Below are positions 50,487 to 59,403 of a DNA stretch of 64,000 nucleotides, piece by piece (within the stretch, counting starts at the first letter, position 1; each line of letters opens with the position of its first letter). The translations under genes were made by a program, and so were the position numbers. The DNA comes from Moraxella nasibovis (GTDB taxonomy: Bacteria > Pseudomonadota > Gammaproteobacteria > Pseudomonadales > Moraxellaceae), in assembly GCF_029581575.1 (NCBI RefSeq), contig NZ_CP089975.1:1674001-1738000 (forward strand), read 5' to 3'. The notes under the pieces are model-generated. The model saw nothing but the letters and a program-made list of their open reading frames with translations. It was not told where the DNA came from and searched no databases.

Positions 50487-51547
50487 TGAGAAAAATCATA
50501 CACCTAGACATGGATGCTTTCTTTGCCAGCGTCGAGCAAAGGGACAATCCTGACTATCGTGGCAGACCGCTCATCGTCGGCGGCGACCCCAATGGGCGTG
50601 GCGTGGTGGCGGCAGCAAGCTATGAGGTGCGTGCCTTTGGTGTGCGTTCGGCGATGAGCTGCTATGAGGCAAAAAAACGCTGTCCGCAAGCGATTTTTGT
50701 GCGTCCACGCTTTGAGGTGTACCGTGCCGTCAGCAGCCAAATCAAGACCATCATGCTAAGCCTGACTGATTTGGTTGAGCCTTTATCGCTTGATGAAGCG
50801 TATCTGGATGTGACGGGTCAGACGCATTGCGGCGGCTCAGCGACACTCATGGCAAACTGGCTGCGAGCCGAGATTTACGCCCAAACAGGACTCACTTCAT
50901 CAGCAGGCGTGTCTTTTAATAAAATGCTTGCCAAAATCGCATCCGACATCAACAAACCCAATGGCATCGCCGTCATCACGCCACAAATGGCGGACGCATT
51001 CATCGACGAGCTTGCCATCGAAAAATTCCACGGCATCGGCAAGGCCAGCACCAAACGCCTGCACGAGCTGGGCGTATTTACAGGCAAAGCCTTAAAAAAT
51101 GTGCCACTGGTACAGCTTGTGGAAATCTTTGGTAATAAACGAGGGCAATTTTATCACGACATCGCCCACGGACGAGACGAACGAGAAGTCAAACCCACCC
51201 GTGTGCGCAAATCCATCGGCACCGAAACCACTTTTAAAGAAAACTCCCGTGATGATGCGTTCATTCAGCAAAAAATCAGCGAACAAAACCTAGAAGCATG
51301 GCAAGATTTGACCCAAAGACAGCTACAAGCCCACACCGTCACGCTCAAACTCAAATACAGCGATTTTAGCCAAATCACTCGCAGCCACACCGCAAAAATC
51401 ACCTTCAAAGACCCACAAAATACCCTGTCATGGCTCATCAAACTCTATCAAAACAGCCCAAAACACCTGCCCATCAGGCTTGTGGGCGTGACTTTTTCAA
51501 ATTTTGAGCCCATAGACAGCACCCGTCAGCTTGATCTGTTTGAATGA
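50486..51547 (+). CDS. dinB: DNA polymerase IV (Y-family)
   Basis: 353 residues. Catalytic motifs LDMDAFFASVEQRDNPDYRG and SLDEAYLDVTG, palm/finger segment VAAASYEVRAFGVRSAMS, helix-hairpin-helix thumb (KFHGIGKASTKRLHELGV) and little finger. It ends in RQLDLFE, a QL(D/S)LF-like beta-clamp motif. Error-prone translesion polymerase. No LexA box can be expected here and none was seen, consistent with its place behind rsmE. Confidence 0.94.
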   Translation: MRKIIHLDMDAFFASVEQRDNPDYRGRPLIVGGDPNGRGVVAAASYEVRAFGVRSAMSCYEAKKRCPQAIFVRPRFEVYRAVSSQIKTIMLSLTDLVEPLSLDEAYLDVTGQTHCGGSATLMANWLRAEIYAQTGLTSSAGVSFNKMLAKIASDINKPNGIAVITPQMADAFIDELAIEKFHGIGKASTKRLHELGVFTGKALKNVPLVQLVEIFGNKRGQFYHDIAHGRDEREVKPTRVRKSIGTETTFKENSRDDAFIQQKISEQNLEAWQDLTQRQLQAHTVTLKLKYSDFSQITRSHTAKITFKDPQNTLSWLIKLYQNSPKHLPIRLVGVTFSNFEPIDSTRQLDLFE

Positions 51548-51766
51548 CCAAACCATCGCCACACCAAGCTTTGCAAATCGATGGTAAGATTTTTAAGCCA
51601 AGACTTAAGCCAAGACAGATGGCAAATTTTGTATCATTTTTAATGCCGTTTTGTTATACTTGCATCAGCCAAATTTGCACAAGCCAAAGCCGCCAAGCCA
51701 AGCGGTCGGTTTTGGATTTTGGCACAAAAAATTCATCAACAAAGCTAAGTCAATTTTAGAGCATTT

Positions 51767-52045
51767 ATGAGCGACATCGAACCAACCTTAGAACAAAGAC
51801 GAATCATCTATCAAGCAAGGCGAGGTCTCAAAGAGCTTGATTATTACATCGACCCTTATGTCAAGGCACACTATCTGACCGCCCCAGAGGCAGAGCAGGC
51901 GGCATTTGTGCGTCTTTTGGCGCATGAAGATCCTGATTTATTGCTGTTTTTCTTGGGTCAAGAGCGTCCAGAAGATGAGGCAGTGGCAGCACTCATCGAA
52001 CGCATGAAACAGCTAAAACACACCGAATCAAACACGCCGACCTGA
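51767..52045 (+). CDS. sdhE: Succinate dehydrogenase assembly factor SdhE
   Basis: 92 residues. The signature RGLKELDYYIDPYV (RGxxELD) for FAD attachment to SdhA, then LLAHEDPDLLLFFLGQERPED. Length typical. It is followed after four bases by a YgfX-like gene, the same arrangement as E. coli sdhE-ygfX. Confidence 0.88.
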   Translation: MSDIEPTLEQRRIIYQARRGLKELDYYIDPYVKAHYLTAPEAEQAAFVRLLAHEDPDLLLFFLGQERPEDEAVAALIERMKQLKHTESNTPT

Positions 52046-52049
52046 TGAC

Positions 52050-52514
52050 ATGCCCACCAGCAAGCCTGCCAAGCGCTCAAAAAACCGCCTGCATCTGGAT
52101 GTCACGCTTGGTCGTCATTTTTCAATATCGTGGCTGGCTTATGCATCGCTGACGCTCATTTTTGCGTGGCTGGCAGGTCTGCCTTGGTGGGTGCTTATGC
52201 TCTTGATTGCGTTGGCGGTCGCCCTATCTTTGCTCAGGCATTTTCAGGTCAAGCCCACAAAGCTAAGCTGTCATCACATTGACGAGCTTTGGGACATTGG
52301 CGTCAACATGGGACAAAAACACGCCCTGTGGCAGGGCTACCTTACTGACGCACGCACCCTTCACACCCCTTTAAAAGCTGTATTTTTAAGTTTTCATGTG
52401 GTCGAGCCCCGCCGCCAAAGGCTGGATGTCATCATTCATCGACACCAAGTGGATGATGCCAATTTTCGTAAGCTTTTGGGCATTTGCGTCATGGACGCCT
52501 CAAAGTTTGGCTAA
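52050..52514 (+). CDS. YgfX-like membrane protein
   Basis: 154 residues. Two membrane helices (ISWLAYASLTLIFAWLAGLP, WWVLMLLIALAVALSLL) followed by a small beta-rich cytoplasmic tail. Sequence likeness to YgfX/CptA is weak; the call rests on topology and on being four bases behind sdhE. YgfX has been discussed as a toxin-like inhibitor of cell division with SdhE (CptB) as antidote, but that role is disputed. Confidence 0.6.
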   Translation: MPTSKPAKRSKNRLHLDVTLGRHFSISWLAYASLTLIFAWLAGLPWWVLMLLIALAVALSLLRHFQVKPTKLSCHHIDELWDIGVNMGQKHALWQGYLTDARTLHTPLKAVFLSFHVVEPRRQRLDVIIHRHQVDDANFRKLLGICVMDASKFG

Positions 52515-52695
52515 CCATCCACCCAAAGCCGCAGCACGCACACAAAGCCACCAAAATCTTTGGCAAAAGTCGCACAAACACCATCAAAGTTTACACAACA
52601 CCGACACTTTTGGGCGCAAATTTTGATAAGATGGACGCACTTTACATGATTTTATTTTCAATGTATTTTCAATACCAACTTCATAAGGAACACTC

Positions 52696-53397
52696 ATGAG
52701 CCTATTACAATCCATCGTTACCCAAGTCGCCCAAAACGCCTTAAAAGACAGCCGTACATCATCGCAAGGCAGCCCAGCCGATGCCCTAGGTGGTCTTTTG
52801 GGTGGTCTGTCAGGACAGCAAGCCAACAATGCAGGTCTGGGCGGTCTTTTGGGTCAGGTACTTGGCGGTCAGCCACAGGCGCAGCAAGGCGGCTTGGGCG
52901 GTCTTTTGGGTGGACTTCTAGGCGGTCAAAGCCAGACTCGCCAAGCCAGCCCGACCGATCTTGGTGGACTTCTAGGCGGTCTGTTAGGCGGTCAGTCACC
53001 GCTACCAAATCGCCAAGCAGGTGGTTTTAACAAATCCACCCTACTGCTTGCGCTGCTGCCAATCGTGCTAAGCTACATTCAAAAAAATGGCGGTCTGTCA
53101 GGCGTACTTGCCAAATTTCAAGGCAATGGTCTGGGCAACAAAGCCCAATCTTGGGTAAACATCGACACCGACAATGACGGCATCGATGCGCAGGACATCG
53201 CTCGTGTGTTTGACAATCAAGACATCGCCAAAGTCTGCTCACAAACGGGCGCCAGCGAGCAAGAAGTCTGCCAAGGCATCGCCGAGCTTTTGCCACAGGT
53301 GATGAACGACTTAACACCAAAAGGCAGCCTAGACAACGAACAGCAAGCCAACGACGAGATCGAGCAAATCCTAGCTCAGCTTAAAGGCAAATTTTAA
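52696..53397 (+). CDS. YidB-like DUF937 protein with glycine-rich N-terminus
   Basis: 233 residues. The first ~110 are low-complexity repeats of LGGLLGGLLGGQ with Gln/Ser linkers. The rest is DUF937/YidB-like: LLALLPIVLSYIQKNGGLSGVLAKFQGNGLG, NKAQSWV, and a C-terminal helix set (TGASEQEVCQGIAELLPQVMNDLTP). After SWV, where YidB usually has a GxGPN-type turn, this protein has DTDNDGID, an EF-hand/dockerin-like acidic loop. Function unknown. AAGGAAC precedes the ATG and a terminator follows. Confidence 0.7.
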   Translation: MSLLQSIVTQVAQNALKDSRTSSQGSPADALGGLLGGLSGQQANNAGLGGLLGQVLGGQPQAQQGGLGGLLGGLLGGQSQTRQASPTDLGGLLGGLLGGQSPLPNRQAGGFNKSTLLLALLPIVLSYIQKNGGLSGVLAKFQGNGLGNKAQSWVNIDTDNDGIDAQDIARVFDNQDIAKVCSQTGASEQEVCQGIAELLPQVMNDLTPKGSLDNEQQANDEIEQILAQLKGKF

Positions 53398-53453
53398 TCT
53401 TTGCTGACAGATAGACTTGATGAAAAATTGATAACTCTTGTCAGTTTATCCAT

Positions 53454-53483
53454 AAAGCCATCGATTTTTTCGGTGGCTTTTTA
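53454..53483 (+). terminator. Terminator after the YidB-like gene
   Basis: AAAGCCATCGA / TCGGTGGCTTT hairpin (one G-T pair) and T5. Confidence 0.78.
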
Positions 53484-53668
53484 GTAGGGTTCATTCATCA
53501 GCAAAATCCCACCAAAAAAAACAGTTCAGCTTTGCCTGCTTTTTTGTTATGATGGCGCATGGACTGCACTGTGCATATCCACCAAACCCAAAACAGCTCA
53601 GCTTTGGAGTGAAAATTTTGCCCCACGCAATCCACTCCAAGCCCCCAGCAAATAGACAGAGGTAAAAT

Positions 53669-54343
53669 ATGGCAAATTTGGCATTATTTGACTTAGACAT
53701 GACCATGCTTGATGTGGATAGCGATCACAGCTGGGGGCAGTTTATTGTCAATAAAGGCTTGGTGGATGCAGCGGTATATAAGGACGCTAATGATAAATTT
53801 TACCAAGACTACATCGCAGGCACGCTTGATGCGGTGGAGTATAATGAATTTGTGGCGGCATTCTTGACCACCAAGACGATGGATGAGCTACACGCCTACC
53901 GTCAAGAATATCTGAATACTTGGATTGTCCCAAATATGCGTCCAAAGGCACAGGCACAAATCAACGCCCATAAAGAGGCAGGCGATACGGTGCTGGTCAT
54001 TAGTGCGACCAATGATTTTTTGGTCAAGCCGATCGCCAATCTGTTCGGTGTGGATGATGCACATACACTGGCGACCGTGCTTGAGATTGCGGACAATCGC
54101 TACACAGGGCGTGTGGGCGGACGACCCAATTTTAAAGATGGCAAGCTGTATCATTTGGATAAATTTATCCAGTCTTGCCAAGATCAGGGGCTGAACTTTG
54201 AGCGGACGATTGCTTATTCAGATTCTAAAAATGACTTGCCACTTTTGTCGTTTGCCGATGAGGCGGTGTGCGTCAATCCCGATGAGATTTTAAGGGCTGA
54301 GGCGGTGCGTCAGGGCTGGCGGATTGAGGATTGGGCTTTGTGA
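53669..54343 (+). CDS. HAD-IB family phosphatase
   Basis: 224 residues. HAD motif I LFDLDMTMLDVDSD (DxDxT; the usual Asn is Met here), motif II VISATND, and motif III/IV SDSKNDLPLLSFAD. The C1-type helical cap places it in subfamily IB (SerB-like, annotated in pseudomonads as HAD-IB or histidinol-phosphatase-like). Substrate unknown. AGAGG lies upstream of the ATG. The repeat-flanked toxin cassette begins just downstream. Confidence 0.78.
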   Translation: MANLALFDLDMTMLDVDSDHSWGQFIVNKGLVDAAVYKDANDKFYQDYIAGTLDAVEYNEFVAAFLTTKTMDELHAYRQEYLNTWIVPNMRPKAQAQINAHKEAGDTVLVISATNDFLVKPIANLFGVDDAHTLATVLEIADNRYTGRVGGRPNFKDGKLYHLDKFIQSCQDQGLNFERTIAYSDSKNDLPLLSFADEAVCVNPDEILRAEAVRQGWRIEDWAL

Positions 54344-54393
54344 TGGCTGTAAGTCATGATCTGTAAGATGGTTCAAAGGTGTTGGTTGTGGCA

Positions 54394-54459
54394 CGAAACC
54401 CAAAAAATTGAATGGGTTACACCATAATGCTGGGTTACGCTGTCACTAACCCAGCCTAC
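54394..54459. repeat. Left repeat bounding the toxin/immunity pair
   Basis: CGAAACCCAAAAAATTGAAT, GGGTTACACCATAATGCTGG and GTTAC (54394-54438) match, with changes, 55334-55381. Its right part GCTGGGTT...AACCCAGC (54429-54455) is a hairpin of the GTTGGGTT family. Confidence 0.75.
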
Positions 54460-54539
54460 AGGTCGAATTGTTCGGCGGTGATTTCTTGGGTTTCGGTCGT
54501 CATTACTATGCTCTCCGTTTTTGCCTACTAGGCATAAAA

Positions 54540-54565
54540 AAAACCTTTCGAATTCGAAAGGTTTT
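54540..54565 (-). terminator. Terminator of the toxin/immunity operon
   Basis: Perfect 26-bp palindrome, arms AAAACCTTTCGAA / TTCGAAAGGTTTT, with a U-run on the minus strand. Confidence 0.82.
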
Positions 54566-54634
54566 GGGTTTAAGTGATCAAAAACGCCATTTTTAAGGCA
54601 TTTTTTATCGTCAATGCTTTGTATTTTAAGGGTT

Positions 54635-54979
54635 TTAAGGTCTGATCAATCCAACTGACTTTAACGCCTGCTCAACTTCTTTTTTAAATTGTGGGTCGTT
54701 AAATTGCTGTTCACTGCTTAAGCCGATTTTGATGGCTTGATTTACCAACACATTAAATTCTTGTTCGTCAATTTCTGCAATTTCACGGTCTGGCTCAAGT
54801 TCAAACCTATCACAGGCAGAAGAAATTACCCAATGGGCAATACCCTCTCTTTCATTAACATTGTCAGCAACGCCTTCTTTATGACGCTTAGACTCTAAGG
54901 CAAGATAGCCCCAAGAAAAATCCATAGCCGACATTTTTCCTTGTTGATATTCTAATGCATAATCAAGTAAAGCACTCAA
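54635..54979 (-). CDS. Colicin D-type immunity protein
   Basis: 114 residues, acidic and all-helical in look. [20 protein letters not shown] with FSW (21-23), and RFELEPDRE (58-66) followed by EIDE (69-72), resemble the colicin D immunity family (pattern FS...F.PD.DR..EID). Its ATG overlaps the toxin TGA by four bases (ATGA). It would bind and block the nuclease encoded just upstream. Alternative: an unrelated small acidic protein, but position, charge and motif agree. Confidence 0.72.
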   Translation of the reverse strand: MSALLDYALEYQQGKMSAMDFSWGYLALESKRHKEGVADNVNEREGIAHWVISSACDRFELEPDREIAEIDEQEFNVLVNQAIKIGLSSEQQFNDPQFKKEVEQALKSVGLIRP

Positions 54980-55284
54980 AATAATACTCCGCTTTTAAGA
55001 TAATTGGTTAATTGTGGCTTTTCACCGTCTTTAGGAATAAACGCTGTGATAAACTCACCTGTCTCTTTAAATACGACAGCAACCATCGTATCACTATTAT
55101 AATACACAATACTGTTTTTTACATCACGATAAGTGCCTTTTGCAATGGTTTTTTCATCTGCCAAATGTGCCAAAATCGCTTGTTCGTACACCAACAAAGT
55201 ATCGGCATTCTTTTTACTAATATCAATCCCAAAATCACTGGCGTGTTTAAACTTACGGTCAAGCTGTGAGCGTGTAAAGGTCAT
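54976..55284 (-). CDS. Free-standing colicin D-like tRNase toxin domain
   Basis: 102 residues. [14 protein letters not shown] (KFKH 11-14), KGTYR (49-53), YYNSDT (61-66) and a closing GEFITAF match the colicin D C-terminal nuclease family, which cuts tRNA-Arg anticodon loops and is widely used as a CdiA-CT. The Ser-x-Trp near the end of colicin D appears as Thr-x-Phe, so activity is uncertain. There is no N-terminal delivery part: the in-frame DNA before ATG 55284 encodes [16 protein letters not shown] with a stop a little further on, and the VENT recalls the VENN junction of CDI toxins. GGTGA precedes the ATG closely. AT-rich; bounded by repeats. Confidence 0.76.
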   Translation of the reverse strand: MTFTRSQLDRKFKHASDFGIDISKKNADTLLVYEQAILAHLADEKTIAKGTYRDVKNSIVYYNSDTMVAVVFKETGEFITAFIPKDGEKPQLTNYLKSGVLF

Positions 55285-55314
55285 TTCACCAAATCGTGTG
55301 TTTTCAACCAGCCC

Positions 55315-55381
55315 GTAGGTTGGGTTGAGCTTGCGAAACCCAACAAAATCAATGAGTTACATCTTAAATATTGGGTTTTAC
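55315..55381. repeat. Right repeat bounding the toxin/immunity pair
   Basis: GTAGGTTGGGTTGAGCTTGC then GAAACCCAAC (hairpin, 55315-55344), continuing with CAATGAGTTACATC and TATTGGGTTTTAC. The segment 55334-55381 corresponds to 54394-54438 in the same orientation. Confidence 0.75.
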
Positions 55382-55428
55382 ATTCATTCAACCAAACCCA
55401 CCCCATCTCCAAGATAAGCTTAACATCC

Positions 55429-57060
55429 TCACACCAACACTCGCCAAACCACAAAACCCACCGCAAGCAGATGAAAAATCACACCCACCCACCAAATCGG
55501 CACGGTCAGGCCAATAGCAATAAATGTGATAAACCCACCCAAAGCAATCCAATCATGGCGTTTTTGGTTGAGAAAATCTGCTCGTAGAGCTTGGAGTTCT
55601 CGCAGTTCTTTGTCTTGTCTTGCCCCAAGCGTCGCCATAGACTGCACGCCTTGGCTGATGAGTTTGGGCAGTTCGGTGGTGGAAAGTAGTAGCTCTGGCG
55701 CTTTGGCTTTGATGTCGTTAAGGTTTTTGACAGGATCGAGCTGATCTTTGACCCATGCTGTCAAAATCGGCTTGGCAAGCGACCAGATGTCAAGCTGTGG
55801 ATACAGCTCACGCCCCAAGCCTTCAACATGAACGAGCGTCTTTAATAGCAGCATGAGCTGTGGCGGAATGCTCATCTGATGACGGCGAGCGATGTTTAAA
55901 ATCTCAAACAAAATCCCAGCAAAGTCCAGCTCGCTCATCGGCTTGGATACCATTGGGCTGACCGTGCGAGCCATGTCTTTGATGAGTGCGTGCTTGTCGG
56001 TAGATGGCGGTATCCAGCCTGCCTGTGCGATGATGTCCACCAGCGTGGTATAGTTGCCATTCATTACAGACAATAGCAGGCGTGCCACCACCAGCTGATC
56101 TTCACGGCTCATCTCGCCCATGATGGCACAATCTAGCCCCAGATAGCGTGGATTTGCCACCGCAGTACCGTCTGGCAGAGTCTCCACAAAGATGTTGCCA
56201 GGGTGCATGTCAGCATGGAAAAAGTTATCACGAAAGACTTGGGTAAAAAAGATGGTCAAGCCGTTTTTGGCAAGTTCGGCACGGTCATAGCCCAGTTTGT
56301 CAAATTGATCAGTCTTAGAAATCGGTACGCCAAAAATCCGCTCAGACACCATCACGGACGGACTTGCCAAATACACTTCTGGCACATAAATCAGCCGTGA
56401 GCCTGTAAAATTATTCCGCATTTTGGTGGCGTTGGCAGACTCTAGGGTCAAATCCAGCTCGTTTAGCATGATTTGCCGATATTCTTCCACAATATCAATG
56501 ACATGCACCGCACGAGCCGCCTCCATGCGAGCCGACAGCCAAGCAGCCATCTCACGCAATAGCTCAAAATCAGCAATGATGACCGCCTTAATGTCAGGGC
56601 GTACGACCTTGACGACCACTTCACGCCCATCATGCAAGGCGGCGGTGTGTACCTGAGCGATACTGGCGGCGGCAAGTGGCTTGTCGTCAAATCTGGCGAA
56701 CAGCTCACTGATGGGTTTGCCAAGTCCTGTTTTTGGCTGTTCAATTTGTGATTTGACAATACTGACATCAAAAGGGGCGACTTTGTCCTGTAAAAGCGAC
56801 ATCTGGGCGATGATGTCAGGGGGGAGTAGGTCGGAGCGAGTGGAGAGCAGTTGCCCAAGTTTTAAAAACAGCGTTCCCATCTCTTCAAGGGCAAGCTTAA
56901 TCCCTAGCGGATTGTGCGATTTGCCAATGCCAGCTGGGTGCAGACGAATCAGCCGAGCCAGTGGTGCAAGCTCTGGCACATCGGCAAAATGGGTGTCAAG
57001 GCGGTATTTGGCGGCGATACGGTATAGGGATAGTAGGCGGTTTTTGTGAGAGATGAGCAT
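55429..57060 (-). CDS. ubiB: Ubiquinone biosynthesis kinase-like protein UbiB
   Basis: 543 residues, ABC1/ADCK atypical kinase fold. KxGQ motif in LFLKLGQLLSTRSDLLPPD, the Ala-rich nucleotide loop AAASIAQVHTA with VVKVVRPDIK, HADMHPGNIFVE and LDCAIMG as catalytic segments, and two C-terminal membrane helices. It supports membrane-bound ubiquinone synthesis. Last gene of ubiE-ubiJ-ubiB; five bases after ubiJ. Confidence 0.93.
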   Translation of the reverse strand: MLISHKNRLLSLYRIAAKYRLDTHFADVPELAPLARLIRLHPAGIGKSHNPLGIKLALEEMGTLFLKLGQLLSTRSDLLPPDIIAQMSLLQDKVAPFDVSIVKSQIEQPKTGLGKPISELFARFDDKPLAAASIAQVHTAALHDGREVVVKVVRPDIKAVIIADFELLREMAAWLSARMEAARAVHVIDIVEEYRQIMLNELDLTLESANATKMRNNFTGSRLIYVPEVYLASPSVMVSERIFGVPISKTDQFDKLGYDRAELAKNGLTIFFTQVFRDNFFHADMHPGNIFVETLPDGTAVANPRYLGLDCAIMGEMSREDQLVVARLLLSVMNGNYTTLVDIIAQAGWIPPSTDKHALIKDMARTVSPMVSKPMSELDFAGILFEILNIARRHQMSIPPQLMLLLKTLVHVEGLGRELYPQLDIWSLAKPILTAWVKDQLDPVKNLNDIKAKAPELLLSTTELPKLISQGVQSMATLGARQDKELRELQALRADFLNQKRHDWIALGGFITFIAIGLTVPIWWVGVIFHLLAVGFVVWRVLV

Positions 57061-57065
57061 GGCGG

Positions 57066-57680
57066 TTAGGTTGGTTGATTTTGTAGGGCGGCTAGGCGTG
57101 CTTTTTCACGCTCAATGTCGGCAGTCAGGCGGAGCAGTTCTTGCTTTTTTTGGCTGATGGCGTCATCAAGCGGATGGGTTTTGGGCAGTGCCAGTGCGTC
57201 CATCAAGAGTGATTTGACCGATGACAACACAGGCGAGATGACAGGCGACAGCTCTTGGCTGACCAGATAAGCATAACTGCCAGCGTTTTTGCCGATGAGA
57301 GTTTCAAGGTTTAGTAGTTCTGGGCGAAAATTTTCTGCCAGTGCCTTAATTTGCATGAGTACCTTGTAGTCGCCTTTGATGGGCAGATTGCCAGTAGAGT
57401 CTTGCATGAGTGCCAGTAGCTGCTGTGGTGTGGCGACATGGAGCGTGCAGTCAGGCTGACAGACGACTCCGCCTTGTGGTTCAAATAGACTTTGGCTGAC
57501 TGACTCAAATCGCAGATGATCATCACAAAACAGCACATCCAAAGACAAATTTGGCTCGTCTATGATGACACGCAAGGTCTTGCCTGACAAAGTTGCCAGC
57601 TGTGTCTGACTCATCGGATCACAGCCAAGCGTGCCATTGATGGCACGCTCAGCCAGTCCTAATGCTAATACACCAATCAT
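57066..57680 (-). CDS. ubiJ: Ubiquinone biosynthesis accessory factor UbiJ
   Basis: 204 residues. N-terminal SCP2 lipid-binding-like domain (LCVA-like core: PDCTLHVATPQQLLALMQDS, NLPIKGDYKVLMQIKALAEN) and a C-terminal coiled coil (SQKKQELLRLTADIEREKARLAAL). Start ATG overlaps the ubiE TGA by one base, so translation is coupled. Order ubiE-ubiJ-ubiB is that of E. coli. Confidence 0.86.
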   Translation of the reverse strand: MIGVLALGLAERAINGTLGCDPMSQTQLATLSGKTLRVIIDEPNLSLDVLFCDDHLRFESVSQSLFEPQGGVVCQPDCTLHVATPQQLLALMQDSTGNLPIKGDYKVLMQIKALAENFRPELLNLETLIGKNAGSYAYLVSQELSPVISPVLSSVKSLLMDALALPKTHPLDDAISQKKQELLRLTADIEREKARLAALQNQPT

Positions 57681-58576
57681 CAGCGAGCCTTAAAGCCACG
57701 ATGTACCGCCACGATACCGCCTGTTAAGTTGTGATAATCACAATTAACAAAGCCTGCTTGCTCCATCATGCCTTTTAAGGTAGCTTGGTCTGGGTGCATA
57801 CGGATACTTTCGGCAAGATATTGGTAGCTTTCAGAGTCGCCTGCCACGATTTTGCCCATCAGTGGCAGGGCGGTGAATGAATACAAATCGTAAGCCTTTG
57901 AGAGCGGTTCAAAGACAGGTTTGCTAAATTCTAGCACAAGCAGTCGCCCACCAGGTTTTAGCACACGGTGCATGGCTTCTAGGGCTTTTTGCTTGTCGGT
58001 AACATTTCTAAGACCAAAGCTGATGGTGACCAAGTCAAAACTTTCATCATCAAATGGCTCAAGCGTCTCGGCATTGGCAAGCACAAAATCCACATTATTA
58101 CAGCCTGCGTTAATCAGGCGAGTGCGACCGACTTCAAGCATGGCTTCGTTAATGTCGGACAATACCACACGCCCAGAGCGACCGACTTCACGGCTAAATA
58201 CTTTTGCCAAATCGCCTGTACCGCCAGCAATGTCTAGCACCGACTGACCAGAATGCACGCCTGTTAAGCTGATGGCATAGCGCTTCCACAGTCTGTGAAT
58301 GCCAAAGCTCATCAAGTCGTTCATGATGTCGTATTTGGTGGCGACAGAAGTAAAAACTTCGGCGACTTTGTGCTGTTTTTCTTTGGCATCGACGGTCTGA
58401 TAACCAAAATGCGTGGTCGCACCGATGTTCTCAGAATAGCGATCGCTTTGGGGGGCATCGCTGGCAGGGGTTTGCATGGCGGCTTGACCTTGCGGTGTGC
58501 CAGTTGGCAAGATGTTTGGGTTGGTGAAGGTGTCGCTGTTTTGGGCGTTGTTGTCAATGCTGTTGTCGTGGCTCAT
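57680..58576 (-). CDS. ubiE: Demethylmenaquinol/2-methoxy-6-polyprenyl-benzoquinol methylase UbiE
   Basis: 298 residues. SAM motif [20 protein letters not shown], the signature [39 protein letters not shown] and [20 protein letters not shown]. There is an unusual Asn/Gln/Ser-rich N-terminal tail of about 55 residues. The frame is open to 58657, but ATG 58576 with GGAAAAC upstream avoids a further Cys/Trp-rich extension. First gene of the ubi operon. Confidence 0.93.
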   Translation of the reverse strand: MSHDNSIDNNAQNSDTFTNPNILPTGTPQGQAAMQTPASDAPQSDRYSENIGATTHFGYQTVDAKEKQHKVAEVFTSVATKYDIMNDLMSFGIHRLWKRYAISLTGVHSGQSVLDIAGGTGDLAKVFSREVGRSGRVVLSDINEAMLEVGRTRLINAGCNNVDFVLANAETLEPFDDESFDLVTISFGLRNVTDKQKALEAMHRVLKPGGRLLVLEFSKPVFEPLSKAYDLYSFTALPLMGKIVAGDSESYQYLAESIRMHPDQATLKGMMEQAGFVNCDYHNLTGGIVAVHRGFKAR

Positions 58577-58674
58577 GATGTTTTCCAAAATTCTCTTAAA
58601 AAATCCTTGTAATGATACCACTAATCCGCCAATTTTCCTACACCATAATACAAACAATCCAAAAATCCGCCAAA

Positions 58675-59403
58675 TCAGCCAAAAATACGCCCTTGCGTGT
58701 GAATGCGTGCGATGGTGGCAAGCTCGGTTTGGCTAAATGGCGTGGTAAAATCGTCAATGTTTTTGATGGTTTTGATGGCAAATAGCCCATCGTGAATGAA
58801 GTCGTACAAAGGCTGGTAGCCGTGCTGATAAGCGGTGTTTTTCGCCAGTTTAAAGGCTTTTTGCAATAAAAACGAATTGAACTGCTGATAAGACGCTTGG
58901 CATACGGTGGTGATGTCGTGGATTTGGGCAATGCGTGCGTCTTTGGTGTTTAGGGTTTGATAGGCGGTAATCATCAGCTCATCAGTGATGCCATTTTCTA
59001 TAAATGCTTGATAATACTTGGGATTTTGGTGGATAAATTGGGCGACTTGTAGGTCAAGCTCAATCGCTAGGACGGCGGATTTGACACCCAAAATGCCTGT
59101 GGCAAGCGTGTTTTTTGGGATGAGTTTTTCAAGGCGACCTGAGCCATTTAGGGCATTGTTACCTGCGGTCAAAAGCTGTTTGGCGAGTATGTCAAAATCT
59201 TTGTCGCCATAAATGCGATCAATCAGATAGTGTGCCAGTGGTGCGGTGTTTGGGCTGGTAAATAAGGCGTGGTTGCTTTGGTGGATGCGCTGTTTTTGCC
59301 ATGCTTGCACCGCCAAAAATACCGCCCTAAGCTCATCATCGCTGTGGTGTGGCAGGGCCTGATAGGCATTGAGCGTATCTACAAGAGATTGAATTTGCGA
59401 CAT
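58675..59403 (-). CDS. FFLEELY-motif-type protein
   Basis: 242 residues, all helical, no signal. The segment [20 protein letters not shown] (about residues 58-77) fits the FFLEELYGxxDF signature of a family found in Acinetobacter and pseudomonads. The last ~90 residues contain helix pairs around [21 protein letters not shown]. Function unknown. It lies upstream of ubiE in the same direction, 98 bases away. Confidence 0.65.
   Translation of the reverse strand: MSQIQSLVDTLNAYQALPHHSDDELRAVFLAVQAWQKQRIHQSNHALFTSPNTAPLAHYLIDRIYGDKDFDILAKQLLTAGNNALNGSGRLEKLIPKNTLATGILGVKSAVLAIELDLQVAQFIHQNPKYYQAFIENGITDELMITAYQTLNTKDARIAQIHDITTVCQASYQQFNSFLLQKAFKLAKNTAYQHGYQPLYDFIHDGLFAIKTIKNIDDFTTPFSQTELATIARIHTQGRIFG

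Noticed and set aside
51544-51759. Small open frame overlapping the dinB stop
   Set aside because: Translation is low-complexity with no conserved look; the region more likely holds the sdhE promoter.
55281-55466. 61-codon minus-strand frame spanning the right repeat
   Set aside because: Made mostly of repeat and ubiB-end sequence; Trp/Cys-rich translation without a ribosome site.
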